64,000 bases of DNA from the NCBI RefSeq assembly GCF_013456555.2, contig NZ_CP084882.1, positions 62,001 through 126,000 on the forward strand, read 5' to 3'. Below the pieces are notes generated by a model. That model was not told the DNA's origin. It ran no database searches and worked only from the letters and a program-made list of their open reading frames with translations. The translations under genes and the position numbers were made by a program. Of the stretch, positions 9,319-18,016 are shown piece by piece. Numbering within the stretch: the stretch's first letter is position 1; each line of letters opens with the position of its first letter. This DNA comes from Natrinema zhouii. GTDB lineage: Archaea; Halobacteriota; Halobacteria; Halobacteriales; Natrialbaceae.

Positions 9319-10710
9319 TTAAACTGGCCGGTCGATATGTGTTCCCGAGCCCGGCTCGGCGATAACCTCGCCATTTTCGTACGCGATCTCACCACCGACG
9401 ATCGTCTGTGTCGGCCAACCAGTCACGTCTCGGCCCTCATAGATCGAGTAATCGGCAACGCTTTGGAGGAGTCCCGGTGTCACTGTCTTTGTCTCGTCCA
9501 AATCAACGACCACGAGATCAGCATCGCTGCCGACACGGATCATCCCCTTCTTCGGATAGAGGTTCCACGCTTTCGCAGTGTTCGTACTGGTCACCTCAAC
9601 GGCACGCTCAAGTGATATTCGGCCCTCGTTGACTCCCTCGGAGAGGATCAGTGGGAGCATCGTCGCACTCGAGGGGAACCCGAATTTGCTCTCGCGAATC
9701 GTATCACCGAACTTTTCGTCGGTCGTGTTCGCACAGTGGTCAGTCCCGATACAGGAAATCGTGCCATCTGCGAGGCGTTTCCAGAGGGTCTCCTGATCGT
9801 CTGCACTACGGACGGGTGGGTTGACCTTCATGCGAGCGTCACATTCCTCGGTTGTCAGCGTCAGGTAGTGAGTACAGGTTTCGCCAGTGACATCGTAGCC
9901 TGCCTCCTGTAACGTGGCGAGTTCATTCGCCGTTCGACCGGCACTAACGTGGACGGCATAGAAGCTGTCGTCATAGTTGTGTTGCCGTGCAAGACTCGCG
10001 CCGGAGACGAGGCTTTGGGCTTCCGCGTAATCGGGGAATTCCTCGACGAACACCTCGTACCCTTCCACCTTAGTATCGTCGTCTGCTTCGGTCTCGATAT
10101 AGGGGTTCCCACCCGCAAGCGCATTTGTGATCTCGACGTTCTCGGAGTGGTAGCCGAGCGTCGTTGGGACGTCTTGGTTGGCTAACGCCTTGATAAATGC
10201 GCTTCCGAAATCATCGCGCATCTCACAATCGACACCGAACTTCTCGCGTGCGGCGTACTTGTAGTTCATATACCATTTGAACGTCGTAATCCCGAGTTCC
10301 TCGACGATCAGTGGAATCTCCTCAACGTGCTTGAACGAGAGCAATCCGAGCGAGAAGAAGTAATCATGGCGATAGTTTGCTTCGGCCGCCTCAAAGTAGT
10401 CGTCCATAATCTCCTCGTAGGAGCCCGCTCGCCGGAAGAAATTTCCTGTAGTTGTCACCCCACCAACAAGATCTGACCGACTCTCAGTATTTGCATCCTC
10501 TTCGAGAGAGTTGTAGATCCCGTGGTGTGTGTGCGGATCAATCGCACCCGGAAGGACGTGCTTGCCATTGGCGTCGACGATCTTGTTGCCCTCCAATGAA
10601 CCAGAGCAACCAATCGCGGCAATCTGGCTGTCCTCAGCGGCTACGTCAGCCTCGAGCAATCCATCTTCGGTTACGAGTGTGCCGTTCGTGATGACGAGGT
10701 CGTAACTCAC
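9319..10710 (-). CDS. Dihydropyrimidinase/hydantoinase-type cyclic amidohydrolase
   Basis: 463 residues. The binuclear metal site of the family can be followed: HTHHGIY (HxH), the lysine that becomes carboxylated in TFKWYMNYK, His in GYHSENVE, His in YAVHVSAG and the catalytic Asp in GTDHC. The N- and C-terminal beta-sandwich parts flank the barrel. Such enzymes open cyclic amides: dihydropyrimidines, hydantoins or cyclic imides. Start is GTG at 10710, overlapping the stop of the amidase gene by 4 bp, so the ring-opening enzyme and the amidase are co-translated. That pairing implies the ring-opened product (a half-amide or carbamoyl acid) goes straight to the amidase. Confidence 0.92.
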   Translation of the reverse strand: MSYDLVITNGTLVTEDGLLEADVAAEDSQIAAIGCSGSLEGNKIVDANGKHVLPGAIDPHTHHGIYNSLEEDANTESRSDLVGGVTTTGNFFRRAGSYEEIMDDYFEAAEANYRHDYFFSLGLLSFKHVEEIPLIVEELGITTFKWYMNYKYAAREKFGVDCEMRDDFGSAFIKALANQDVPTTLGYHSENVEITNALAGGNPYIETEADDDTKVEGYEVFVEEFPDYAEAQSLVSGASLARQHNYDDSFYAVHVSAGRTANELATLQEAGYDVTGETCTHYLTLTTEECDARMKVNPPVRSADDQETLWKRLADGTISCIGTDHCANTTDEKFGDTIRESKFGFPSSATMLPLILSEGVNEGRISLERAVEVTSTNTAKAWNLYPKKGMIRVGSDADLVVVDLDETKTVTPGLLQSVADYSIYEGRDVTGWPTQTIVGGEIAYENGEVIAEPGSGTHIDRPV

Positions 10711-11378
10711 GCCGTCTCACCCATACTTTCGAGGTAGTCCTCGACTTCCTCGGTCTCGAGTACTTCTGCATATTTCATCCACATATCGAGGAGCCCAATC
10801 TTGTGCGAGGCCTCGATGCGGTCAAAAATGCATTCCTGCGGGAGGACGACGTCGAAACCGTGTTGCTGGGCATCGACCGTCGTTGCCCGGACACAGCCGC
10901 TGGTAGAATTGCCGACGACGACGAGCGTATCGATGTCGTTCCGATTCAGTCGAGCGAGTAGATCGGTGCCGTAGAATGCGCTCGCGTAACTCTTGTCGAT
11001 GACGGTGTCGTCTGGCTCCGGAGCGACAGGGTCGACAATCTGGAGGTCCTCATGTTCAGGATCGTCATAGGAACTCGGCACGACTCGTGTGTAGCCAACT
11101 GGGATGTCGTTCTCACGGGCGAACGATAGGAAGTCCGCGATTCGGTCGACAGCTTCCCAAGCAATATCACCCATCGCGGTCCGGTACTCCTCGACGGCCT
11201 CGAGGATCGGAACGTCGTCACCGACGATCAGCTGCTGAACGTCGATAACAAGTACCATGGGATTTTCGCCTGCACCGCGTGATTCCCACGAAGACGCCCC
11301 GTCTTTGTCATAGCCTGCCTTCTCGATTACTTGTTTGTCCTGCTCGGAGAGCAAGTCATCCCAGATCCGATTCGTCAT
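10707..11378 (-). CDS. Isochorismatase-like amidase (N-carbamoylsarcosine/maleamate type)
   Basis: 223 residues from the ATG at 11378; a longer reading to 11429 adds a Cys/His-rich tail that overlaps the promoter, so the shorter start is preferred. The cysteine-hydrolase triad is visible: Asp in LVIDVQQL, Lys in VIDKSYASAF and the nucleophile in STSGCVRAT, the last being the N-carbamoylsarcosine amidase and maleamate amidase subtype. It would release ammonia (or CO2 plus ammonia) from the product of the coupled cyclic amidohydrolase. The choice between carbamoylase and half-amide amidase is open; the downstream unsaturated-dicarboxylate enzymes favour the latter. Confidence 0.88.
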   Translation of the reverse strand: MTNRIWDDLLSEQDKQVIEKAGYDKDGASSWESRGAGENPMVLVIDVQQLIVGDDVPILEAVEEYRTAMGDIAWEAVDRIADFLSFARENDIPVGYTRVVPSSYDDPEHEDLQIVDPVAPEPDDTVIDKSYASAFYGTDLLARLNRNDIDTLVVVGNSTSGCVRATTVDAQQHGFDVVLPQECIFDRIEASHKIGLLDMWMKYAEVLETEEVEDYLESMGETA

Positions 11379-11403
11379 ACAGTGACTCGTGTCGTGGGAG
11401 TGG

Positions 11404-11410
11404 TTATAAA
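11404..11410 (-). promoter_or_regulatory. TATA box of amidase/cyclic amidohydrolase transcript
   Basis: TTTATAA on the minus strand lies 26 to 32 bases before the amidase ATG at 11378, the spacing of a leaderless haloarchaeal promoter. It supports the shorter start of that gene. Confidence 0.55.
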
Positions 11411-11506
11411 CCTGCGCACAATCACACATTCATTGACACGATCATTGTTCACTGGACACAGACAAGGTGACTGCTCGAATCGAATATGTGGGCCAATGGG
11501 GATTGC

Positions 11507-12946
11507 TTAGTTGTCGATCGTCGATGCGGCATGCAATCCAGCGAGTCGACCAAGACCGAGTGCGGTGGTAAGCCCATTTCCACTAAGATAGCCACCGGCC
11601 CCATGTCCGCTGATACCAACCGCCGTTCCGCCACCGGCATAGAGATTCTTGACGACGTCGCCGTCGGATTTACAGACACGGCCATGTTCATCGACAACGA
11701 GACCACCTTGGGTGTGGAACAGCGATCCGGTTACTGTTGCCCCATAAAATGGTGGTTCGAGAACGAATCGGCCATCAGTTCGACCGACTGAATCCGGAGT
11801 GCTATTTCGAATTGCGTCGTTATACGACTCCAGGGCGTCCGCCGTCGCCGCCGGATCACACCCAAGTTCTGTCGCCAGCGTTTCGATATCGGGTGCACTA
11901 AGATACGAGCCGAGTTCGACCGCTTCGTCAAAGTCATCGAATTCGCCCTCAAGTTTCTCGAAGATCCGTTCGTCGAATATTTCGTACGCAATACCATCCG
12001 ATTGTTCGACAACGTCGATTGCCAGCGCGGAGTATCCTTTCGCCTCGTTGCCGAATCGATTACCATCCTCGTTGACGAGGAAACCACCGTTCATGATAAC
12101 GGCGTACGTCGAGAGCGCCCCTGTCCCCTGAACGACCGTTGCATGTCCTTGGAAGGAGTCCATACAAGCCAGTTCGGCGTCGAGTGCGGCCCCCCAGCGA
12201 ATACCATCCCCGGTATTTCCGTCAGAACCGAAATATAGTGCGTTGGCGATCTGCTCGCAATAGCTCTCGACCATCCGTCGATTACCGGCGAAGCCGTCGG
12301 TCGCGAGAACAACCTTCTGTGCGCCGATTACTTCTTCGTGAGTCTCGCCGGCAACGACACCGACAACCGTGTCACCGTCGGCTACAAGTTGCCTGACGGG
12401 AGTATGCATCAGTAGTTCAATGTTGTCCGTCGCCTCAATTCGCTTGCCCAACTCTTCGATCAGGTTCTCACCATTGCGCCCGTCCGGCGCATGCATCCGA
12501 TACGTCGAGTGCTGTGGATACGTAAAATCATCGACGAACTGTAACGTGATATCCCAGTCGTCAACCAACCAGTGAATCAGATTCTTACTCTCGATACAGA
12601 GGTGTTCAACCATCGCTTCGTCCGCTTCGTAGTCGTTTTTCTCGAGAATGTCACGAGCCATATCGGCGGGCGTCTCGTTGATCCCCGCCTCGCGTTGGAA
12701 TCGAGTTCCCGCAGCAGGGATCATCCCAGTTGACAGAGACGTGTTTCCACCCAGTCTGTGTGATTTCTCGAGAACGGTGACCATTCCATTCGTCTGATCC
12801 GCCGCTGCAAGCGCAGCGACGAGTCCCGTGCCACCACCGCCAGCGATGAGCACGTCCGTCTCGACGTCGATAGTGACGTCTGTAATGTCTTGCACTTTTG
12901 GTACCGAATCGTCTATCGTCTGCTCACTGAACTCGGGCTCACCCAT
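11507..12946 (-). CDS. FAD-dependent oxidoreductase (fumarate reductase/ketosteroid dehydrogenase-like flavoprotein)
   Basis: 479 residues from the ATG at 12946; a longer reading to 13009 is less likely because a TATA-like element sits at 12971-12981. The FAD Rossmann motif is GGGGTG followed by a glutamate-ended strand (VTVLEKSH). The C-terminus has the family's GGTAVGISGHGAGGYLSG. The class includes fumarate reductase flavoproteins, succinate dehydrogenase-like desaturases, 3-ketosteroid dehydrogenase and urocanate reductase. As the first gene of the island facing IclR, it may desaturate or reduce the C=C bond of the ring or acid. No signal peptide is seen, so it acts in the cytoplasm. Confidence 0.85.
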   Translation of the reverse strand: MGEPEFSEQTIDDSVPKVQDITDVTIDVETDVLIAGGGGTGLVAALAAADQTNGMVTVLEKSHRLGGNTSLSTGMIPAAGTRFQREAGINETPADMARDILEKNDYEADEAMVEHLCIESKNLIHWLVDDWDITLQFVDDFTYPQHSTYRMHAPDGRNGENLIEELGKRIEATDNIELLMHTPVRQLVADGDTVVGVVAGETHEEVIGAQKVVLATDGFAGNRRMVESYCEQIANALYFGSDGNTGDGIRWGAALDAELACMDSFQGHATVVQGTGALSTYAVIMNGGFLVNEDGNRFGNEAKGYSALAIDVVEQSDGIAYEIFDERIFEKLEGEFDDFDEAVELGSYLSAPDIETLATELGCDPAATADALESYNDAIRNSTPDSVGRTDGRFVLEPPFYGATVTGSLFHTQGGLVVDEHGRVCKSDGDVVKNLYAGGGTAVGISGHGAGGYLSGNGLTTALGLGRLAGLHAASTIDN

Positions 12947-12970
12947 AGCAGGTGATTCGGTGCAACTCCT

Positions 12971-12981
12971 ATGTAAACTTA
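12971..12981 (-). promoter_or_regulatory. TATA-like element of FAD oxidoreductase gene
   Basis: AAGTTTACAT on the minus strand is centred about 30 bases upstream of the ATG at 12946, so it can drive a leaderless or short-leader transcript of the island. Confidence 0.45.
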
Positions 12982-13046
12982 TCCCGAGACCGTTTTTCAA
13001 CGCTATCAACCGAAAGACTACAGGATAAGTTCACTTCAATTACAAT

Positions 13047-13065
13047 TGTTCGGTAGGAGAGAACA
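13047..13065. promoter_or_regulatory. Inverted repeat, candidate IclR operator
   Basis: TGTTC-N9-GAACA is a 19-bp palindrome in the 275-bp gap between the divergent FAD and IclR genes. IclR regulators usually bind short palindromes between themselves and the genes they control. Function is inferred from position. Confidence 0.4.
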
Positions 13066-13221
13066 TTGATTCTCATAGTTATCCCTAAAAAGCATCCTGT
13101 TATGAGAAGAGTCACCAATAGAGGGGTGAAGAGTATCATTCATCATATGGCATGTGTTCTCGAGAGAGGAACTGGTGTTCGGCTAGAAAGAACTTAGGGC
13201 GTTGAGCCCCAATCACAGTAT

Positions 13222-13986
13222 ATGACTGCCAGCACACCAAGTCGGATTCAATCGGTCGAAACAACCTTCGAAGTGCTCGAATACATCCGGGACAACGAGG
13301 GAGGAGGCGTAACTGACGTCGCGAACGCCCTCTCAGTTTCAAAAAGTACAGCACACGGCCATCTCTCGACGCTGACATCACTCGGCTATATCGTCAAACT
13401 TGACGGAACGTACCGGATTGGACTCCAGTTTCTTGAGCTCGGCCATCACGCTCGCTCACGGTACAATCTGTATGAAGCAGCGAAGTCAGAGGCCGACCAG
13501 CTTGCACAGACAACTGGCGAACGGTGTCAGATGATGGTCGTAGAGGATTTCCGTGGGGTCTATATTTACCAGACAGCCGGCGAAAAAGCAGTTCAAACTG
13601 ACTCACACATTGGAAGCACCGTCGAACTCCATTGTACTGCCGTCGGCAAATCCTATCTCGCGTCGCTTCCCGAGGCTGAACTTGAGCGGTATCTTAATGA
13701 AGTTGGCCTAACCACCAGAACCGAGTACACAATCACAGATCGGGAAGAATTCCTAGCAGAGCTTGAGAAGATCCGTAATCAGGGGTATGCACTGAACCTC
13801 GAAGAGCGAATCGCAGGGATGCGTGCTGTCGGCGCACCAATTCTCACCGAAAACGGCGATGTCCTGGGTGCGATTAGCGTCTCGGTCCCAACAACACGTA
13901 TCGAAGAAACCGTCCATGAGAGTGACCTCCCAAAGCAGGTCCAACGGAGTGCTCGAGTGATTACAATCAAGACGACTTACAGCTGA
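13222..13986 (+). CDS. IclR-family transcriptional regulator
   Basis: 254 residues with the family layout: an N-terminal winged helix (about residues 8-65, with VTDVANALSVSKSTAHGHLS as the recognition part) and a C-terminal effector-binding domain containing GSTVELHCTAVGKSYLAS and NLEERIAGMRAVGAPI. It is transcribed away from the catabolic island, the common arrangement for a local regulator that senses a pathway substrate or intermediate. It likely controls the FAD gene promoter and perhaps its own. The exact effector is unknown. Confidence 0.92.
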   Translation: MTASTPSRIQSVETTFEVLEYIRDNEGGGVTDVANALSVSKSTAHGHLSTLTSLGYIVKLDGTYRIGLQFLELGHHARSRYNLYEAAKSEADQLAQTTGERCQMMVVEDFRGVYIYQTAGEKAVQTDSHIGSTVELHCTAVGKSYLASLPEAELERYLNEVGLTTRTEYTITDREEFLAELEKIRNQGYALNLEERIAGMRAVGAPILTENGDVLGAISVSVPTTRIEETVHESDLPKQVQRSARVITIKTTYS

Positions 13987-14379
13987 ACGTTCTGTTCGGT
14001 ATGACCAAACAATACGATCCAACTGAATCCAGTAGTAGTGGCTGGACAAGTCAGAGATGATAAACAATGATCATACGTGACTACAACTATCAGAAACCAA
14101 TTGTGCGTTCGGCACCGTAGAACAACGGCTTACAAACCTATGGAAGCAACAACTTTTGGGAGACTAAGTTCTGACATTATGTTGAACTCTTGGCCCTTTT
14201 ACATTAGTACTAGTGTAAAAAATAATAGCAGGTGTGTGAATACATACGGAGAATGACAATGATCTGGCGAAACCATACAGAGTTAGTCTTCGATTCGAGA
14301 ATGAATTCAAGGGTCGAAATTTCCGTAAGTACGGTAGTAAACTGAACAAGACACAGAGTGTATCACTCTCCGATTAGGG
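13987..14379. other. Gene-free spacer, no feature seen
   Basis: This stretch of about 390 bases separates the IclR gene from the IS remnant. It is AT-rich and no reading frame, repeat or promoter could be defended. Confidence 0.4.
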
Positions 14380-15023
14380 CAGTGCCTAGTTGAGCCAGTT
14401 TGAGAAGTGAGCAGGTCATTGAGCGAATTGGTTAGAATGTTCGCAGACTGGCTCAGCGAGAGCTACGAGGAGGATTTAGAAGAACCTTGAGAGAACGAGC
14501 GGACGGCGACGTCGGTCAGGGCGTTCGCCGTCCGCCTCCATTAGAACGGTTGTTCGCTTCGAGAGACAACAACGATTCTCGCTAAGATGGCGCTGAATGC
14601 TCTCACGGACCGGTTTGGAACTGGGTACATCGGCTGTCTGACAGCGGGCACGACCCGCCTGAGGCGAAGCCGAACCGGTCGCTGTTGACGAAACCGTTGT
14701 CAAGATTAATGGAGAGTGGTCTTGGTTGTATGCCACAATAGACCTCGATCAAAGCTGATTCTCGATGTCGCATTGTTCGGTCGGCACGATACTGATCTGA
14801 CGACTGAATTTCCTCATGGACTTCGCGAGAAACGCAATCTCTCGGACGCTGAATTTCTCGTTGATCAATTCGGCTATCGGACTGACCTTGCTCGATTAGG
14901 ATTGAACGGTCGAGGGAACTACACCGACCGAAACCTCATCGAAAAGTGGTTTCATACCCTCAAAATGCGAGTTGATAGTTTTCATAACTCATGGGTGGGC
15001 AGTCGGGCGAGCGCACGCGAGTG
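14380..15023 (+). mobile_element. IS6-family element remnant, copy 1 (transposase pseudogene)
   Basis: The sequence matches two other copies here (30601-31399 and 31822-32646). It starts with the same terminal repeat form (GCAGTGCCTAGTTGAGCC) and runs through a transposase remnant with ADWLSESYEE, HATG and HTLKM-like stretches, broken by stops and frameshifts. The match stops abruptly at about 15023, inside the segment that encodes SWVGSRAS, where integrase sequence begins. The right end and its terminal repeat are missing. It retains a perfect 11-bp palindrome (14499-14509 with 14525-14535) found in altered but matching form in the other copies. Confidence 0.8.
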
Positions 15024-16074
15024 AATTCCAGAAGCGCCGACCCATTTTCGAGGTCGGCGTCTCGCCACGAACACGGACGCCCGCACGGTCGGCGACGCGC
15101 TGAAAGCGAGCCTGTATCGTCTCACCGACGACGTGGCCGCTTTCGGCTTGCTTCGAGGGGAACAGATAACCCGTCCACTCTCGGTCGCGACCACCGAGGG
15201 CATCGATTCGGTCGGCCAGCGTCTCGCAACCGTAGATCAACGCGACTGTTCCCGGCCCGTTCTTTCGTTCCTCGAAATCGATGTGCGGGTCGTCGCCCTC
15301 GAGGACGAGTTGGGAGACGTGCAACGCTGCGACTTCGTTGCGCCGAAGGCCCCACCCACACAGCGCGAGTACCAGTAGTTCCTCGTCGGGTGTCTCGACG
15401 GTGTCGTACAGTCGGCGGACTTGCTCACTCGAGAGGGCGGCGTTATTGGGTTCTGTGCGTTCCCATCCGTACTCCATGTCAATCGTGTCCGCGGGGTTGT
15501 ACGCGGCCTTTCCACGGCGCTGAAGGTGCTCATAGAACTGCGAGACGTCACCGAGGTACCGAAGCTTCGACTCGGCGCTCTCGAGATCCCGGTCGAGTTT
15601 GTCGAACACCGTGAGGACATGTTCAATCTCGTCGGCCTGGTGTGCGGGCTCGCCAAGGCGATCAACGAGGTCGGCCCGGCCGTGGACATCCCGATAGAGG
15701 CGTGCGTAGGTGGCAAGTCGCGAGCGTTTCGTCGTCACCGTGCTTTCAGCGAGGTTACGACGTCGATCGAGCGTGCGGACGTAGGACTCGAGTTCGTCGA
15801 CGGCGGTTTCGTCGTCGATACCCCATGGGTAGGACTCGGAATCATCGGCTTCAAAGTAGCCGACCGACTGACAGAACTCCGAAAGCGTCGTATCGTGCTG
15901 TTCGCGGAGTGCATCCTGTAGTCCACCGTAGCCTACCTCAAGGAGATCCTGGTAGGTCGGCCGCTCGTCGAGATTGTGACCGGCGCGTCGCAGCTCAGGT
16001 TCGATTTCGTTGTTCCAAAACAACTGGAGTTCCTTGAGGGATTTGTGCGACCAGCGGATTCGTTCGCTACTCAT
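14989..16074 (-). pseudogene. Tyrosine recombinase (phage-type integrase), C-terminus lost
   Basis: From the ATG at 16074 the protein has an N-terminal SAM-like core-binding region (about residues 80-170) and the start of the catalytic domain with the first active Arg in CGWGLRRNEVAAL. The end reads PTSKMGRRFWNS and then switches to residues encoded by the IS6 remnant. The HxxR box and the catalytic Tyr are therefore missing, and the protein cannot be a working recombinase. The junction is at about 15023. A longer start at 16281 is possible but adds a segment unlike integrases. No attachment-site repeat or tRNA gene was found near it. Confidence 0.82.
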
Positions 16075-16345
16075 CGTCTCCCCCACTTGAGAAGGCCGTT
16101 TGCTCCTGGTTGGGTGCACTCTAAAACCGTCATTTTCGTACTCCTCCGTATTCGTGACAGTCACTAAAAGGTATCGTGTATTGGGTTGTCGGGAGTGGAC
16201 AACCAAGATACACCGTATACTGGCGAAGGGTGACTGAAATCCGATGGATCGTATAGTGCTATACCATTCTGCGGCCGACACTCAGCACTCGACTCGAGTA
16301 GTGAGCCGGCAGAAAAGAGCCGTCTCGAGAGTCAACGAGACGGAT

Positions 16346-16516
16346 CTACACTCTGGCGGCGAATACCAGCAGGATGATCCCGGCGAGAAACACAATCGTT
16401 CCAACCGTCTGATTCCCGTAAGTGGCCTGCTGAGCGCCACCGAAGAATAATCCGAGGCCGATCAATCCCGCCACCACTGCTATAGCGCTGTTTACCAGCG
16501 TATCTACAACTCCCAT
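16346..16516 (-). CDS. Small two-helix membrane protein
   Basis: A 56-residue protein (ATG at 16516) made of two hydrophobic segments, roughly residues 5-27 and 35-55, joined by a short polar turn (GGAQQATYGNQ). It resembles the many small haloarchaeal membrane proteins of unknown role. It sits alone on its strand between the integrase and another small gene. The longer frame to 16594 adds a basic tail with no hallmark and is not preferred. Confidence 0.55.
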   Translation of the reverse strand: MGVVDTLVNSAIAVVAGLIGLGLFFGGAQQATYGNQTVGTIVFLAGIILLVFAARV

Positions 16517-16565
16517 GGCATATATTTTGACTTTCAGATATTTGTATATGGCGGCGCGGTTCGAC

Positions 16566-16739
16566 CTACATGCTATCCCGCTGCGAAAGCGCATCCGCTA
16601 TCCCCAGCCCGTGACTCGCGGCGATCTCGCCGGCCAGAACCCGCGCTCGAGCCGCCCGTTCGGGTTGGACGTCCATTCGATCCGCGTGGTATTCGACGAG
16701 CGCCTCGACTAGGAGCAAATCTTCTTGTGGGGTTCGCAT
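16566..16739 (-). CDS. 57-residue hypothetical, helical
   Basis: The frame from the ATG at 16739 reads MRTPQEDLLLVEALVEYHAD and continues with an Arg/Ala-rich helical stretch (PERAARARVLAGEIAASHGL) to a TAG at 16566. A second copy lies at about 56,740-56,837 with a one-base deletion near codon 6, so the gene is part of the module that is repeated in this window. The short acidic then basic amphipathic make-up suggests a DNA- or protein-binding adaptor, but no family was recognised. Confidence 0.55.
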   Translation of the reverse strand: MRTPQEDLLLVEALVEYHADRMDVQPERAARARVLAGEIAASHGLGIADALSQRDSM

Positions 16740-16792
16740 CGGCGGAGTTGGGCTCGGCTTTCGATAAAAAGAGTCGGGGGTGTTGAACCTCC

Positions 16793-17341
16793 ATGTCCAT
16801 TATTAATACAGAACAGGTCTTTGATCCTCTAATGCCAGCATCACAAAAGCTTGAGAATCACTTCACGGTCGAAGCCGAGCCCGTTATTGAACCAGATCCT
16901 GTTTTCTTTACTGACGAATCCCCCGAGTTCGATCTTAAGGTTACGAATAATGAGGATTTTGAGATAGGGAATGGTGCAACTATCAGGTGGGTTCTTGCTA
17001 TCGGATCCGGTAAGCCTGAACCGGTCCATAAGGGCGGTGAACGTGTTATATTAGATCCGGGCGAAACGAAGACATACCGTGTTGGTGGCGATCTCCTATC
17101 CTACGATGGTCATGGGGTGTTCGGTGTTGCGTATGGTTCACCTCTTGGAAACGACGGCACCCGGAAACTACACACCCGCTCTCACGACTCATACAAGCCC
17201 TTATATTCCTTTTCTGTGTGGGATCGGTCGCAATATGATGCTGTTCATGAACAGCCGAAGCGAAATCAAAAGTGGATCGTAGCTTCGTCAATACTTGTTG
17301 CGATTCTCGCTATTATTCAAGTCTTTGCGATCTTTTTCTAG
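16793..17341 (+). CDS. C-terminally anchored protein with beta-sandwich-like domain
   Basis: 182 residues. Residues 25-110 carry alternating polar/hydrophobic strands and the phrase ESPEFDLKVTNNEDFEIGN followed by LDPGETKTYRVGG. This is typical of immunoglobulin-like (CARDB-type) domains found in haloarchaeal surface proteins. A single membrane helix ends the protein (WIVASSILVAILAIIQVFAIFF region, about 160-182). There is no N-terminal signal, so topology is uncertain: most of the protein may be cytoplasmic and tail-anchored. No neighbour explains its job. Confidence 0.6.
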   Translation: MSIINTEQVFDPLMPASQKLENHFTVEAEPVIEPDPVFFTDESPEFDLKVTNNEDFEIGNGATIRWVLAIGSGKPEPVHKGGERVILDPGETKTYRVGGDLLSYDGHGVFGVAYGSPLGNDGTRKLHTRSHDSYKPLYSFSVWDRSQYDAVHEQPKRNQKWIVASSILVAILAIIQVFAIFF

Positions 17342-17433
17342 TTGATCCACTCCCGTCCTCAAACCGCTTGTCCAGTACGCCGGTCGCGTCGTCGGTCGCA
17401 TTACCTTTCACTCCCACGGCCCTACACCGATCA

Positions 17434-17556
17434 ATGACCGACATCCGTACCTACGACTGTCCGTCCCCCGACTGTGGCTACACCGCGGGCGGGGCTGCTG
17501 AGTCGCTCGAGCACGTCAACACCGAACACACAGGGGAATACCAGCGTGAGGATTGA
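17434..17556 (+). CDS. C2H2-like micro zinc-finger protein
   Basis: 40 residues from the ATG at 17434: DCPSPDCGYTAGG, then SLEHVNTEHTGEYQRED. The spacing C-x4-C-x12-H-x4-H fits a single C2H2-type finger, as in many haloarchaeal small zinc-finger proteins. A partial relative lies at about 22545-22715 next to a truncated regulator. Probably DNA- or RNA-binding. Confidence 0.55.
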   Translation: MTDIRTYDCPSPDCGYTAGGAAESLEHVNTEHTGEYQRED

Positions 17557-17647
17557 CCGGATACCCCTGCTGGACGAGCGGGACGGACAGCGGGATCGAA
17601 CGACGACGAAGAATAGCGACCGCGAAAGCGTTAGGTTCGGGGCATGG

Positions 17648-17842
17648 TCACTCATCCTCTCGATACTGGTCTCGGAGTTCCACGACGGCGTTCACCAGCG
17701 AATTGTAAGTGATCCTGACGCCATCCTCGCCCGCGCGGATGGACTCGCTCGAAACGACGACGTTCTCGCCGTCTTTGTAGAACTCAATTCCCTCGGTGGT
17801 ATCCAGTAACTCGAGGTCGTCGGTGTCGGGGAGCTCGGGCAT
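17648..17842 (-). CDS. 64-residue acidic protein, duplicated at 57.7 kb
   Basis: The frame from the ATG at 17842 gives MPELPDTDDLELLDTTEGIE, then a strand-rich segment (FYKDGENVVVSSESIRAGED) and a C-terminal helix (NSLVNAVVELRDQYREDE). A near-identical paralogue lies at 57706-57933. Both are preceded, on the same strand, by the repeated leader described here. Length and composition fit a small soluble regulator or antitoxin-like protein, but no family was recognised. Confidence 0.6.
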   Translation of the reverse strand: MPELPDTDDLELLDTTEGIEFYKDGENVVVSSESIRAGEDGVRITYNSLVNAVVELRDQYREDE

Positions 17843-17857
17843 ACGCGACAGTCGGGA

Positions 17858-18009
17858 CTCGAAGGGCGTAGTTCCATCGCACGAAAGGGGAAACGGCGGA
17901 TGCCGTGGTTCCCAGGAGCCCTTTCGGCCGGTGTGGGCCACGGCCGGCCGTGTGGAGTGTCAATGTCCCATGGGATACCGCTTCGGGCCGATATCAGTGG
18001 GTGAGAGTT
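17858..18009 (-). repeat. Leader repeat, copy L1
   Basis: About 150 bp shared with L2 (18751-18893), L3 (57562-57700) and L4 (57934-58057). Core: a GC hairpin CGGCCGG (17925-17931) with CCGGCCG (17944-17950), then conserved GTGGAGT and GGGATA-CGCTTCGGGC on the plus strand. It lies directly upstream of the 64-residue gene, so it is probably that gene's 5' region. Confidence 0.6.
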
Positions 18010-18016
18010 AGTCGAA

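Noticed and set aside
15421..15921. Plus-strand frame of 166 residues opposite the integrase
   Set aside because: The minus strand carries clear integrase motifs (LRRNEVAAL); the plus frame is its shadow.
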